A DNA stretch of 64,000 nt, from positions 46,923,269-46,987,268 of the forward strand of contig NC_080069.1 in NCBI RefSeq assembly GCF_949987535.1, in the 5' to 3' direction. Under the pieces are notes generated by a model. That model was given only the letters and a program-made list of their open reading frames with translations, was not told the origin of the DNA and made no database searches. Origin of the DNA: Balaenoptera acutorostrata. Taxonomy: Eukaryota; Chordata; Mammalia; Artiodactyla; Balaenopteridae. Shown piece by piece: positions 49,801 to 61,792 of this stretch (within the stretch, counting starts at the first letter, position 1; each line of letters begins with the position of its first letter). A program made the position numbers and the translations under genes.

Positions 49801-50672
49801 TTTGCTACATCCCATAGGTTTTGGATTGTCGTGTTTTCATTGTCATTTGTCTCTAGGTATTTTTTGATTTCCTCTTTGATTTCTTCTGTGATCTCTTGTT
49901 TATTTAGTAACGTATTGTTTAGCCTCCATGTGTTTGTGTTTTCTAAGTTTTTTTCCCTGTAATTCACTTCTAATCTCATAGTGTTGTGGTCAGAAAAGAT
50001 GCTTGATATGGTTTCAATTTTCTTAACTTTACTGAGGCTTGATTTGTGACCCAAGATGTGATCTATCCTGGAGAATGTTCCATGTGCACTTGAGAAGAAA
50101 GTGTAATCTGTTGTTTTTGGATGGAATGTCCTGTAAATATCAATTAAATCTATCTGGTCTATTGTGTCATTTACAGCTTCTGTTTCCTTATTTATTTTCA
50201 TTTTGGATGATCTGTCCATTGGTGTAAGTGAGGTGTTAAAGTTCCCCACTAATATTGTGTTACTGTCCATTTCCTCTTTTATAGCTGTTAGCAGTTGCCT
50301 TATGTATTGAGGTGCTCCTATGTTGGGTGCATATATATTTATAATTGTTATATCTTCTTCTTGGATTGATCACTTGATCATTATGTAGTGTCCTTCCTTG
50401 TCTCTTGTAACATGCTTTATTTTAAAGTCTATTTTATCTGATATGAGTATTGCTACTCCAGCTTTCTTTTGATTTCCATTTGCATGGAATATCTTTTTAC
50501 ATGCCCTCACTTTTGGTCTGTATGTGTCCCTAGGTCTGCATTGGGATTTTTGTAGATAGCATATATAAGCGTCTTGTTTTTGTATCCATTCAGCGAACCT
50601 GTGTCTTTTGGTTGGAGTATTTAATCCATTCACGTTTAAGGTAATTATCGATATGTATGTTCCTATGACCAT
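46890..50672 (-). pseudogene. L1 ORF2 pseudogene with altered endonuclease motif
   Basis: Full extent, broken into fragments: endonuclease N-terminal part 50672-50370 (NGLNTPTKRHR; QKSQ in place of the catalytic QETH, Lys codon 50547-50549), endonuclease C-terminal part 50270-49767 (VGNFNTSL, the catalytic Asp of GDFN changed to Asn; RIDHILGH and SDHNTMRLE kept), linker and RT start 49629-49213, RT core 49053-48805 ([12 protein letters not shown]), thumb 48314-48057, then 48097-47870, 47839-47516, 47467-47219 ([18 protein letters not shown]) and tail 47101-46883. Confidence 0.93.
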
Positions 50673-50739
50673 TTTCTTAATTGTTTTGGGTTTGTTTTTG
50701 TAGGTCCTTTTCTTCTCTTGTGTTTCCCACTTAGAGAAG

Positions 50740-51560
50740 TTCCTTTAGCATTTGTTGTAGAGCTGGTTTGGTGGTGCTGAATTCTCTTAGCTTTTGCTTG
50801 TCTGTAAAGCTTTTGATTTCTCCATCGAATCTGAATGAGATCCTTGCCGGGTAGAGTAATCTTGGTTGTAGGTTCTTCCCTTTCATCACTTTAAGTATAT
50901 CATGCCACTCCCTTCTGGCTTGTAGAGTTCTGCTGAGAAATCAGCTGTTAACTTATGGGAGTTCCCTTGTATTTTGTCATTTTTCCCTTGCTGCTTCCAA
51001 TAATTTTTCTTTGTTTTTAATTTTTGCCAATTTGATTATTATGTGTCTCAGCATGTTTCTCCTTGGGTTTATCCTGTATGGGACTCTCTGCACTTCCTGG
51101 ACTTGGTTGGCTGTTTCCTTTCCCATATTAGGGAAGTTTTCAGCTCTATGCTCTTCAAATATTTTCTCGGGTCCTTTCTCTCTCTCTTCTCCTTCTGGGA
51201 CCCCTATAATGCAAATGTTGTTGCATTTAATGTTGTCCCAGAGGTCTCTTAGGCTGTCTTCATTTCTTTTCATTCTTTTTTCTTTAATCTGTTCCACAGC
51301 AGTGAATTCCACCATTCTGTCTTCTGGGTCACTTATCTGTTCTTCTGCATCAGTTATTCTGCTATTGATTCCTTCAAGTGTAGTTTTCATTTCAATTATT
51401 GTATTGTTCATCTGTTTGTTTGTTCTTTAATTCTTCTCGGTCTTTGTTAAACATTTCTTGCATCTTGTCAATCTTTGCCTCCTTTGTTTTTCCGAGGTCC
51501 TGGATCATCTTCACTATCATTATTCTGAATTCTTTTTCTGGAACATTGCGTATCTGCACT
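50740..51560 (-). pseudogene. L1 ORF1 pseudogene
   Basis: Longest frame minus 51411-50977 covers the end of the coiled coil (INSRITDAEEQISDPEDRM), the RRM (NICIIGVPEGEEREKGPEKI) and the start of the C-terminal domain (RINPRRNMLRHIIIKLAKIKNKEKLL). The N-terminal coiled coil (51411-51560) and the C-terminal end lie in other frames. Confidence 0.88.
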
Positions 51561-52517
51561 TCTTTTAGTTTTTTTTTCTGGGGTTTTTTTCCCTCATCTG
51601 GTACATAGCCCTCTCTCTTTTCATCTTGCCTATCTTTCTGTGAATGTGGTTTTTGTTCCGTAAGCTGCAGGATTATAGTTCTTCTTGCTTCTGCTGTCTA
51701 CCCTCTGGTGGATGAGGCTATCTAAGAGGCTTGTGCAAGTTTCCTGATGTGAAGGACTGGTGGTGGGTATAGCTGGGTTTTGCTCTGGTGGGCAAAGCTC
51801 AGTAAAACTTTAATCCGCTTGTCTGCTGATGGGTGTGGCTGGGTTCCCTCCCTGTTGGTTGTTTGGCCTGAGGTGACCCAACACTGGAGCCTACCTGGGC
51901 TCTTTGGTGGGGCTAATGGCGGACTCTGGGAGGGCTCATGCCAAGGAGTACTTCCCAGAACTTCTGCTGCCAGTGTCCTTGTCCTCACGGTGAGACACAG
52001 CCACCCCCCACCTCTGCAGGAGACCCTCCAACACTAGCAAGTAAGTCTGGTTCAGTCTCCTATGGCATCACTGCTCCTTCCCCTGTGTCCTGATGCACAC
52101 TACTTTGTGTGTGCCCTCCAAGAGTGGAGTCTCTCTTTCCCCCAGTCCTGTCGAAGTCCTGCAGTCAAATCCCGCTAGCCTTCAAAGTCTGATTCTCTAG
52201 GAATTCCTCCTCTCATTGCCAGACCCCCAGGTTTGGAAGCCTGATGTGGGGATCAGAACCTTCACTCCAGTGGGTGGACTTCTGTGGTATAAGTGTTTTC
52301 CAGTTTGTGAGTCACCCACCCAGCAGTTATGGGATTTGATTTTATTGTGATTGCGCCCCTCCTACCATCTCATTGTGGCTTCTCCTTTGTCTTTGGATGT
52401 GGGGTATATTTTTTGGTGAGTTCCAGTGTCTTCCTGTCGATGATTGTTTGGCAGTTAGTTGTTGTCCAGACAGTTATTTTTAATTGAAATTTATTTTTGC
52501 TATGTGCTTGAAAATTG

Positions 52518-52524
52518 AGAATAA

Positions 52525-52562
<38 letters not shown>

Positions 52563-52642
52563 TGCCACTCAGCTTGTGGGATTTCAATTCCTAGCCAGGG
52601 ATCGGACCTGGGACCTCAGCAGGGAATTCCCAAGAATAACAA
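52518..52642 (-). mobile_element. Short tRNA-derived SINE fragment with 10-bp duplication
   Basis: Insert 52528-52632: a long T-run (52528-52558) followed by about 75 bp reversed CHR-type SINE with a B-box-like 'agggatcggacctgggacct' and the head motif 'agggaattccc'. Flanked by agaataacaa at 52518-52527 and 52633-52642. Much shorter than the SINEs at 25309 and 37265 because the tRNA-unrelated region is missing. It lies 36 bp from the L1 duplication. Confidence 0.8.
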
Positions 52643-53995
52643 ATTTTACCTATAGCTTTTCATTGTAAGCAAAAAGGAAGTAAAGTCTTAATAAAATTAT
52701 CATATGTTAGGATTTTTTAAAGCAAGCTCTCATCTTGTCAATCGTATTTCCAAACTGTTTTATGTATTAGCAATTTCTTTTTTAAGTTTTATTTCCAGGA
52801 ACTAGCACTACATAGGTAAGTAGGACATAGTCTCTTTCCTCATGTAATAACACTCTAATATGGGAGTCAACATTTTACAATGAATTAGTTCAGTGAGAAA
52901 AATTCTGTACTATCTATGTGTATTAGAAACAGTGAGGAGACTAAGATGGCATTATCAGCTTTTGATAAAACAATTCTTCACAGAGAAGATGCTTGAGCTG
53001 GAATCTGAATAATGAGGAGGGCTTGCCAGTTTATAAAAGTGGAGGTTATTTGGGGTTGACACCAGCATCTACATAGGCTTGTTAGTGTGAAAAAACATGG
53101 GTAGGGGAACTGTAAATGTATCTATATGTCTGGAGCTTAAGCAGTGAAGAGGAGGGCCAGTGAGTAGGTATATTATATTATAATATTATAATAGTTAAAC
53201 ATATTATAATAGTTATAATAGTTATAATATAACTATTATAATAGTTAAACAACGTAAAGATAAATACAATTATCTGCCTTACTGAATTCACCATCAGATT
53301 AATAGTATGAGTTGGAGCTTTGTTTTACCATAAGAGCATGTGACTTGCTTGGTCTGCTTGATTTGATCCTGGTGATCAATATTAATATACACTCTGTCAA
53401 GCAAGTCAAATTTGTCATCACAGACTAGTTTCATCTATTGATTTGCTTTTTACCAATTTATCTAGCTCCACAGAATGTTTCAGAAAGGGCAACAAAAGTA
53501 GATCCTATTTCATATTCAACAGAGATGCCTAGAAATGCTATTATTTTGTATTGGGCAAAACATAGTTCTTTTCTCCTTCCTGCGTTTAGAATTAACAAAT
53601 TTCTCAGCCCTTCAAATGCCTTCTTTACTAATTGGTGAAATTGATTATTCAGACAGATGGCTTATTTAAGGAAAGTAGTTACTTTTATATCCCTTGGGAA
53701 AGAGCCATCTGCTCTGATTGGTGGTGGGGGGAAGCAGATGTTGTAATTTCCCTATAACCTGTGGAGTCTTTGTAACCCATTATTTCAACTATGATATAGT
53801 ACTACCTGTAGAATAACAGCAGATTACATAATTCTTTCCATTAACACATGTAAAATATCTAGATACAGCCAAAGCCAAATATATTGGATTGAGACCAGAG
53901 TTCTTTACCTCATCTCTCCTGTTCCTTTTCCATCTTCACATTTTGATTCAAAGTTTGATTCATTCTAGTTGATTCAAAACTAGTGTAGATAAGAA
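52643..53995. other. Intergenic, no recognised gene
   Basis: Unassigned apart from the AT-rich palindromic tract listed separately. Frame 53438-53638 has no domain. Confidence 0.5.
53168..53250. repeat. AT-rich palindromic tract
   Basis: Repeats of attataatagtt. Contains a perfect 13-bp stem, 53213-53225 against 53229-53241, with a 3-nt loop, and an overlapping 16-bp palindrome aactattataatagtt at 53231-53246. Confidence 0.9.
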
Positions 53996-54770
53996 AAAAG
54001 CCCAGGTAAAATGCGCAAAGGACTTAAATGGACAGACATTTCTCCAAAGAAGATCAACAAATGGCCCATAACCACGTGAAAAGATACTCAACATCACTAA
54101 TAATTAGGGAAATGCAAATCAAAACCACAATGAGATACTACCTCAAACCCATAAGGATGGCTAGTATTAAAGCAAACAAACAAAATAACAGTCATTGGCT
54201 ATTTTGAAGAAACAAACAGAAATAACAAGTGCTATGTATTGGCAAAATTATATATCCAAAAAAATAAAAAAATAAAATCAGGGATTCATATCTGTACACA
54301 CATGTTCATAGCAGCATTCACAATAGCTAAAAGGTGGAAGCAACTCAAGTGTCCATATATGGATGGATGGATAAACAAAATGTGGTATGCATTCAATGAA
54401 AAATGAGTCAGCCTTAAAAAGGAAGGAAGTTCTGACATATGCTACAACATGAACAAACTTTGAAAACATGATGCTAAGTGATTAAGCCAATCACAAAAGG
54501 ACAAGTGCTGTATCATTCTAGGTACCTAGAATAGTCAAATTGATGGAAAGTAAAATGGTGGTTGCCAAGGGCTGGGACCAGTGGGTAATGAGGAGTTAAT
54601 GTTTAATGGATACAGAGTTTCAATTTGGGAAAATGAAGAGTCCTGGAGATGGATGATGGTGACATTTGCACAACAATATGAAAGTATTTAGTGTCACAGA
54701 ACTGTACACTTAAAATATTTTAAATGGCAAATGTAATGTCATGTATATTTTAACATGATAATAATAAAAT
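53996..54770 (+). mobile_element. Old L1M 3' end
   Basis: ORF2 C-terminal landmarks ('ggacagacatttctccaaag', 'aaatgcaaatcaaaaccac', 'tgttcatagcagcattcac') then a 3' UTR of L1MB/L1M type ('ggttgccaagggctgggac', 'gaactgtacacttaaaata'). No frame survives. Truncated at 5' end. Confidence 0.88.
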
Positions 54771-56125
54771 AACACAGTGAAATTAGTTTGATTATTTCTA
54801 TTTCAAAACTAATAGCATGTGTTCTAACTTGGAAGTTGTGCTTCACTTTTCCTTCCCACCTTGGAGAAATTTCATAAGAAAGCTCATAGCATCTGCTCTA
54901 TTTTCTTAACCTTTTATCTCTCTACTAAGTGGATAAATATGTGATATTCTCCAATACAGTCAAAATATCTAATTCTCATTATACCCATAGACTAAATTTT
55001 CCATATTGGATGAAGGATGGCAACACGTTATAAGAGCTGAACAAGGAAAGAAGACAGGAGAGGAGGCTACAAAAGAAGGACACTACTGGGATCACAATGA
55101 ATCTGAGGTCACAAAAGTAAGTAAAATCCAGAGAACATAAAATTGGAGTTCAGAGTATAGTGGGAAGTCTATGTGAATACTCATGAGCCAGACATCTGCA
55201 GAACCTAAAGATCAAGAAAAATGGCCAAGCAAAGCAGTCATTGATCAAAATCCAAAGAACTAACAGAAAATTTGTACTATGATAACCCTGGGAAATGAGG
55301 GATGCTGTGATGGGCTTTCCCACATAGTTTAAAAGACCTCTTCTACTCTGTATTTTTACCACCTCCACCAGTGGCAACCTAAACTAAAGAAAGCTGATAA
55401 AATGATAGTAAGAATCACTGGCAAAGTTACTCTTTCCCTACAGCACCATGCCAATATTAATAATTAATAATGAGAACTAGCATTTGCATAGCGCTTGTCA
55501 TGTTTCTTATACCTAGCTGTGGTGGTTATACATTTTCTGCATCAAGGTTGTAGTTCTATACTAGAAGCAAAAATCATGCCAATTCTCCTTGCTTTGTCTA
55601 CCAGTGATGAATAAGTGCTTCTGATAATGTCAAGAAAATTCAGTGATTTTAGTTTCATCTGTTCAAATATGTATAAAGTAAGAGGTAAAAATAATAAACA
55701 TTTATGAAAAGGGTAAATTTTTAACTATTTAATTTATAAAAACTGCAAATATTAATGCACATTTCTTTATAAAAGGAATAATCCAAGTTAAAAAATATTA
55801 AATGCAACATGCATGGCTTACAATATTAAAAAAAATTCAGGATCAACTTAAATGTTCCATTGTAGGGAGATATTTTAAATATATTGTAGAAACATGACAA
55901 AATTCATAAACAGTAATGTGGGAAAAAATGCAAGATAAAAATGATACACTAAAATCACAACCATGTTAAAACATATAACCATAAAACTTAAAGTGATTAC
56001 ACATATCTTTCAGTCAATGAAAATGTATGTGATTTTTCTCTTCTTTTAAACTGTGTATAATGATGCTATGTTAATTTAATAAGAAATGTATGGCTTTAAG
56101 TAGACATGGGGTTAATAGCTCTTAT
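54771..56125. other. Intergenic, no recognised feature
   Basis: Unassigned. Frame minus 55150-55377 has no recognisable domain. Confidence 0.5.
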
Positions 56126-56375
56126 TTATACAATATTTACATTACTTTAGTAATCTGGGAAACCTGCAAGATAAGTATTGTTATCTAAAATAAAAATGGA
56201 GGAGGAGAAGCAGCAGTAGTAGTGGTAGTGGTAGTAGTAGTAGTAGTAGTGGTAGTGGTAGTGGTAGTGGTAGTAGTAGTAACTTATGGTTAAACTTGTC
56301 ACACAGTTATCAAGCAGAAGATTCAAGATTTGAAAAGTGATTGGTCTGCTTCTGAAACTTACGGTCTTTAATCTA
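56126..56375 (-). repeat. MIR SINE split by a trinucleotide/hexanucleotide repeat
   Basis: 'gataagtattgttatctaaa' at the left and 'acttgtcacacagttatcaa', 'gattcaagatttgaaaag' at the right fit a reversed MIR. Between them lies a GTA/GTAGTG run. Confidence 0.6.
56209..56281. repeat. (GTA)n/(GTAGTG)n microsatellite
   Basis: About 24 units of gta or gtg in patterns gtagtagtggta. Almost pure. Confidence 0.95.
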
Positions 56376-56694
56376 TATCATGCTTTCTCCAAGCTCTACC
56401 CCATGCTGCTTCCGGGCCTTGGAGCTCCATGTTATTTTTCCAGCACACCACCTTCCATTTGTGATGAAGAATGGTAAGTAGACATACCCTTAAATGGAAG
56501 AGCCTTCAAACCTTCCAAGTTTCTCTCACCCACTCTCCCTATAGGCCTAATTTTCTTCCTCACATAAACATTTGTACAATATGTCCTGATAGAAGTAAAC
56601 AGTGGCCCCCCAAATGTAGACTTTTTCTAACAGTGAAATTTTAAAAGTTAGATGGAAAAAGTGTGTTCCCTCAAAATCTGTATTCTCATGCTAA
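56376..56694. other. Intergenic, no recognised feature
   Basis: Unassigned. Confidence 0.5.
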
Positions 56695-57330
56695 AACTTT
56701 TTTTTAACTTTTAATTTTGAAATGTTAGACTTACGGGTTATGAATAGGTTCCTGTACATCTCTCATCAGCTTCTGACAAAATGATCAATACTACCAAGAA
56801 ACAAGCATAGTTATAATACTATTAATAAACTACAGATCACTTTCAAATTTCACCAGTTTTTCCACCAATGTCCTCTTTCTGTTTCAGGATCCAATACAGG
56901 ATCCTGCATTGTACTTTTTTCCCTTAGTCTGTCACTCTGCAACAGTTCCTTAGTCTTTCCTTATTTTTTTTTTAATAATCCTGACACTTCTGAATAGTAT
57001 TACTGTTTAATTATTTTGTAGAATGTCCTTCAATTTGCATTTGTCTAATATTTCCTCATGACTAGACTAAGGTTAAGCATGATGAGCATAACTACCACGG
57101 AAACAACAATGTGTCCTGAGTTCTCAATGCATGGTATCAAAATAAAGTCACTTTGCCTTTTTACTGGTGATGTTAACTTTGATCCCTTGGTTAAATAGTG
57201 CTTGTGGGTTACTATCTTTCCATTTGTAGTTAATAAATACCTTGGGGTAGATACTTTGAAACTATGATAATATCTTGTTTCTTCTCAAATTTTTACCTGC
57301 TACTCAGTAACCTATGGTGGGTCCTGTCTA
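56695..57330 (-). repeat. Old L1-type 3' region (L1M/L1ME-like)
   Basis: The run from 'ttttaattttgaaatgttag' through 'gtttttccaccaatgtcctc', 'ttcaggatccaatacaggat' and 'gtagaatgtccttcaatttg' follows a widespread old mammalian repeat that I associate with L1M 3' sequences. Orientation and family are from memory and tentative. Confidence 0.5.
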
Positions 57331-58774
57331 CAACAGTTATGTCTGTGGGGTTTGCCTAGTGCTGATATTCTACTGAAATGTAATTTGAATCTTTAGTAAG
57401 TGAAGGGCACATACATTGCACAAGTCACAATTTTTTTTTCCTTCCTCAGATCCTCAGTACTTATAGGAATGTATCTCTTAATATTGTTCTTTCCCTTCAT
57501 CAGCATCGGATTCCATGAAGAATGCTACTTACTTTCAGTCATTAGTGGTGTCTCACTTTTCTCAGCCACCTAATTTACTTTGGAACTAGAGTAGGATGCG
57601 TGAAAAATAAGACTACACTGCACAATATGAGGATATGAGTCTATCTCCTGAATAAATTCTGATAGGGGAAAACATTGGCAGTATTCCTTTCAATATGATA
57701 GATGTCAACAACCAAAAAATCCTCATTGATTTTATTAGATATCCTCTAGTTTGTGCCTTTAATGAAACAAATCTGATTACATATAAGAAAAAAAATCTCT
57801 TCAGGTTCAGTTTGTTTTATTATTGTCTAGCCCTTCTTATCCTAAGTTGTTTTTCAAGGGAATCATAATAATAGACTGGGATACCATATTCCCACAATAC
57901 CGAAGGAAAAGTTTCCCTCAAGGAAAAAATGTGGAAAATTAAGTGACTCAGAGATCTCCTATCCTCCCCTCCATTAAAACAAGTGATTAGGGGAAGCAAT
58001 TTATGGAGTGGGCATGGCTATGCATCTACATTTATGTGTGTCCCAGGACAAGTCTTTCTTCCATTTCAGTTTCTCTAAAATTAAAGACAGGCAAATAAGT
58101 GCTCTCTAAGATCTCACATTTCATGGAACTTTGAAAATATAATTTACTCAAACTGATACAGGCAAGGTGTAAATTAGACAGTTAAGCAAACAGCATTGGT
58201 TTTCCTGAATATATTTTTATGCATTTTATTTATGAATAACACTACTTGTTATTCCACTTGCCTCCTTGTTGCAGGTTAACTCTGACAAGTAGGAGGTAGG
58301 TTAAATTAATCCTTATAATGTGTATATGAGTAGCTTTATTTCTATCATTTGCATATTACTTCAAATATGCACTATTTTATAAATGATATCAAGACACAAA
58401 AAGAAGCATGTTCATTATTTTCTCCAACATATATAGAGTATTCATAACAAATGTGTTTTTTTCGATTTACATTTGCTTTTTAATTTACCTATACCAGAAC
58501 AATCTTAGGAAAAATTGTACAGTAAGTAAATTTAGTCTTTACATTCTCTTATTTTCCTTCTTTACTAAGTTCCACATATAAAACTGTGAATTAATTGAAG
58601 ACAGGATCTTTGTCTTAGTCCTGTCTATATTTTCATTGCTTGTATAGAACTGTCACAAGCAGTTTATTATTATTATAGATATTCAGAATTATAGGTATTC
58701 AGAATATGTTTTGCTGAATTCAATGGAATTGATTTAAATGGAATGGAATGCAAGATTATCTCTGGTTAAGGATG
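57331..58774. other. Intergenic, no recognised feature
   Basis: Unassigned, no long open frame. Confidence 0.5.
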
Positions 58775-58945
58775 AGAGATCAGAATATGGAGACAGAGAA
58801 TCTGAGGTCAAATCACAGCTCAATCACTCAAAAACTATGACACATAGACATTTATCCAGCCCTCAGTTTCTTGACTAAAAGAAAAGTTAAAAAAAAAATT
58901 CTTACAGAGTTGCTGTGTGGCTTAAATCATGGCATCCTGAACTTC
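58775..58945 (+). repeat. MIR SINE
   Basis: 'tctgaggtcaaatcacagct', 'ccagccctcagtttcttgac', 'ttacagagttgctgtgtgg' follow the MIR order (tRNA-related end, core, 3' part). Confidence 0.75.
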
Positions 58946-59960
58946 CACTCCTGTGACAGAATATGTCTCCATAATATGAAGAGGCACCACTAGTGAGCCA
59001 GAAAATTAAAGAATTTCTGGAATATAGAAGGCAAATGAGATTAGATCAAAAGCGAAGCAAAAGCATCATAGTTCCAATACATACAACACAAGCTGGAGAA
59101 AATGTCAGTAAGAGGGAAAGAAATTTTCAGACATGCCAAGTTCTAGGTAAAATATATCCTATTCTTAAAAGCTGTCCCTACCTTACTGTCCTATGAACAT
59201 TTTCTTTCTAAAGCAAGTCTAAGTTCTACCCAAAGGAAGGGCCCATGTGCAGGTATTAGGATCAGAAGAAAAAGTGGGCATAGCTGGACTTTCTAAATAA
59301 TCAAAAAGAGAAAAATGAGTTCTATACATAAAAGAAATTTACCTTCTTATTCTGGAAATTGGTGGGTGCCTAGTTTGTCTGATACATAACATGCTAGAGC
59401 AAAACCTATTTTTTGGCATATACTACAAACCTAGCAGACCATTTTAATAGAATGTGCTGTTTATGCACATCTAGGAGAGGGAACTATTGGGAAAAGAGGC
59501 CTGCATATCCGCAGAGAAAACATACAAGGTATCTATTGATCAGCCTGATTTTCCACTCAAAAATGTGGCAAACCATCCTGATCACTTGGCAATTTAGGCA
59601 AAACAAAAACCAGAAAAACCCACCTATTTGAAAAAAGAGCAAGATGTGCAAACAGAAAACCCAACTCAGAGGACATAAAATAAGAATTTAAAAACCTCTA
59701 GTCAGTATACTCAGAAAGGTGTGAATAGTCATTGTCTCTATAAAATAAGGAGTAAAGAAGCACAACAAAAATGAACTGGGAATTTAAAATAAAATTACAA
59801 AATAAAGCTTAAATAGAATACATAAATAATAGGATGAATGCAGCTATCACACATTTTGTTGGGAGAAAAAAATCCTAGAATCCAAGACAAGAAGAAAACG
59901 ATGGAAAATATAAAAACATTGAGAGACATGGAACATTAATACACCTAATTAATAGAAGAG
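58946..59960 (+). mobile_element. HAL1/L1M-like ancient LINE relic
   Basis: Landmarks in order: 'gaaattttcagacatgccaa' (about 59120), 'ggagagggaactattggga' (59474), 'cagagaaaacatacaaggta', 'gatcagcctgattttccact' (59539), 'gaaaacccaactcagaggac' and 'ctctagtcagtatactcaga'. These match what I recall of the ORF1-derived part of HAL1/ancient L1. Frames 58993-59196 and 59413-59631 are remnants without a domain call. Confidence 0.55.
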
Positions 59961-61295
59961 TATTTTTCTTATCTAAAACATCTTAGCAATTTTATATTTT
60001 CAAAATGAAACAGTATGCTTTGTTATAGACAGAAGGAATGATAAATAATATGCACCTATATATTTAAGAACTCCATTTATGATGATATTCCTTTCAGGAA
60101 GATGAAATTGGTTACCTACAAATAAATGCAAGTCATTGGCATAACTTCTAATCAATAACATATGAAGATAGAAAATAACGTTAAATTTTCTTTAAATTTT
60201 GAGAAAATTAATTTGTTCTAAAAATTTTCTAGCCAAAATAGCAATCAAAAACTGTATGTATGTGTGTGTGTACATGTGTGTGTTCAGTGAAGTGAATCCA
60301 TACATATTTTCTGTATTTGAAAAAATTACCAAAGATCATATGGTGAAAGACCAGAAAAGAAAAAACCAAAAGGTTGACATGAAATATCACAGAAAAAAAT
60401 TATAGTTAAGTATGGCCCTTAAGACATCAATAAATCATGAAAGGAATTACAGGAAATTTCACTTCACCTTAAAGATTAGAAAATTTTTCTTCAAACAGTG
60501 TATGTTTACTTATTTTTCTACAGATGCAAACACAATGCTTATTCTGCATTTCTATTTACATGATGCATTAAAACTATCTTATACACTGAATATCTGTATG
60601 AAACATTTCCAGTAATCTGGATTATATATAAATTCTATAACTCTTCCAAAGTTACTTGTTAATTCTGTCTGTTTACTTCAGAACAATTAATTTTGCAACA
60701 GTGAAACCCCACTCTCTATAAGCATTCCCCCCAATATCTCCCCCTACAAAATGCCCCAAATGTGACAGTGTTCTTTATGGAGAACAGGTCTGTCAGCATT
60801 TTTACAATATAAGGGTTTCAAATAAATCAGATGAGATCAAAGAAGCAATTTCTTTTGAATTTAGTAAAAAGAAAAATATTCTAAAAGAAGAAAAGCTTTA
60901 TAATTACAGTCAATGAAGTACCTGTATTATAAAAAGGACAGGATAAACCCATTCATGCTCCATATACAAAAAAATATATAAAATAATGAAAGTGAATATA
61001 AATTCTTTGTACAAAGAAGCACCCCAAATTTCATGGGAATAATTTAGATCAAAAGTGAGAAGGAATATATGTAACATATACATAAGGTTTGAATTTAGGA
61101 TTATAGACAAACATTAATTTACATTTTCATACATCTGTATTTTTTTCTGTTCCAACTATTATAGAGAAGATGTTTCAAAGGAGACACCATATTGACTCCT
61201 AAAACTTATTCATCACTACATTTTCAATTGCCATACTTAAGATTTTAATCCCTCTCACTGGTGTTCCAAATACTACAGTGGATGATAGTTTAAAA
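59961..61295. other. Intergenic, no recognised feature
   Basis: AT-rich, a short (TG)n-like tract near 60256-60285. Frames 60199-60405, 60412-60615 and minus 60910-61110 have no domain. Confidence 0.5.
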
Positions 61296-61792
61296 TGTTG
61301 TATTATATTTCTATTGTTGTTATAAAATTATACAAAATTCATGGTTTAAAACAATGCAAATGTACTATCTTATAGTTCTGTAGGTGAGAAGTCCAACATG
61401 GGTCTCAATGGGCTAAAATCAGTGTGTGAGAAAGGCTGTGTTTCTTCCTGGAGGCTCTAGCAGAGAATCCATTTTCTTCTCTTTCCCAGCTTCCAATGAA
61501 CATATACATTCCCTGGCTCTGTACCCACTTCCTCGGTCTTGCATCTCTCTGACCATTCTTTTGAAGTCAAATCTTCCTCTGACCCTGACTTCAGCCAGAG
61601 AAGGTTCTTTTAAGGACTGATATGATTAGGTTGGGCCCCTCTAGATAATCCGGGATAATCTCCCATCTCAAAATCCTTAACCTTAATCACATCTGCAAAA
61701 TTCATTTTCCCATGTAAAGACAACGTGATTACATGTTCCAGTGATAAGGATGTGGACACATTTAGGGGCCCATTATTCTGCTTACCATAGTC
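61296..61792 (-). mobile_element. MaLR (MLT1-type) 3' LTR
   Basis: Reversed LTR: left 'atttctattgttgttataa', then 'tatcttatagttctgtaggt', 'ttaaggactgatatgattag', 'gataatctcccatctcaaaa', and the LTR start at the right ('gcccattattctgcttacca'). Followed directly by MaLR internal sequence, so on the minus strand this is the downstream LTR. About 500 bp, in the range of MLT1 LTRs. Subfamily from memory. Confidence 0.8.

Larger units (their letters stand above)
46635..52482 (-). mobile_element. Essentially full-length L1, minus strand, with 17-bp target-site duplication
   Basis: Element 46652-52465 (5.8 kb) between tccagacagttattttt at 46635-46651 and 52466-52482. Minus-strand order: 5' UTR (52465 to about 51560), ORF1 (about 51560-50740), ORF2 (50672 to about 46890) and a 3' UTR ending in a T-run (46647-46656). 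The 3' UTR is of the same type as the inner L1 at 31159-31360. Both ORFs are interrupted. The 5' UTR is unlike that at 24599-25020. Confidence 0.96.

Noticed and set aside
51011..51430. 139-residue hydrophobic frame on the plus strand
   Set aside because: Antisense of the ORF1 relic of the 46652-52465 L1.
56209..56281. Regular repeats that could suggest an array
   Set aside because: Simple trinucleotide-type microsatellite without spacers; not a CRISPR array, and the genome is mammalian.
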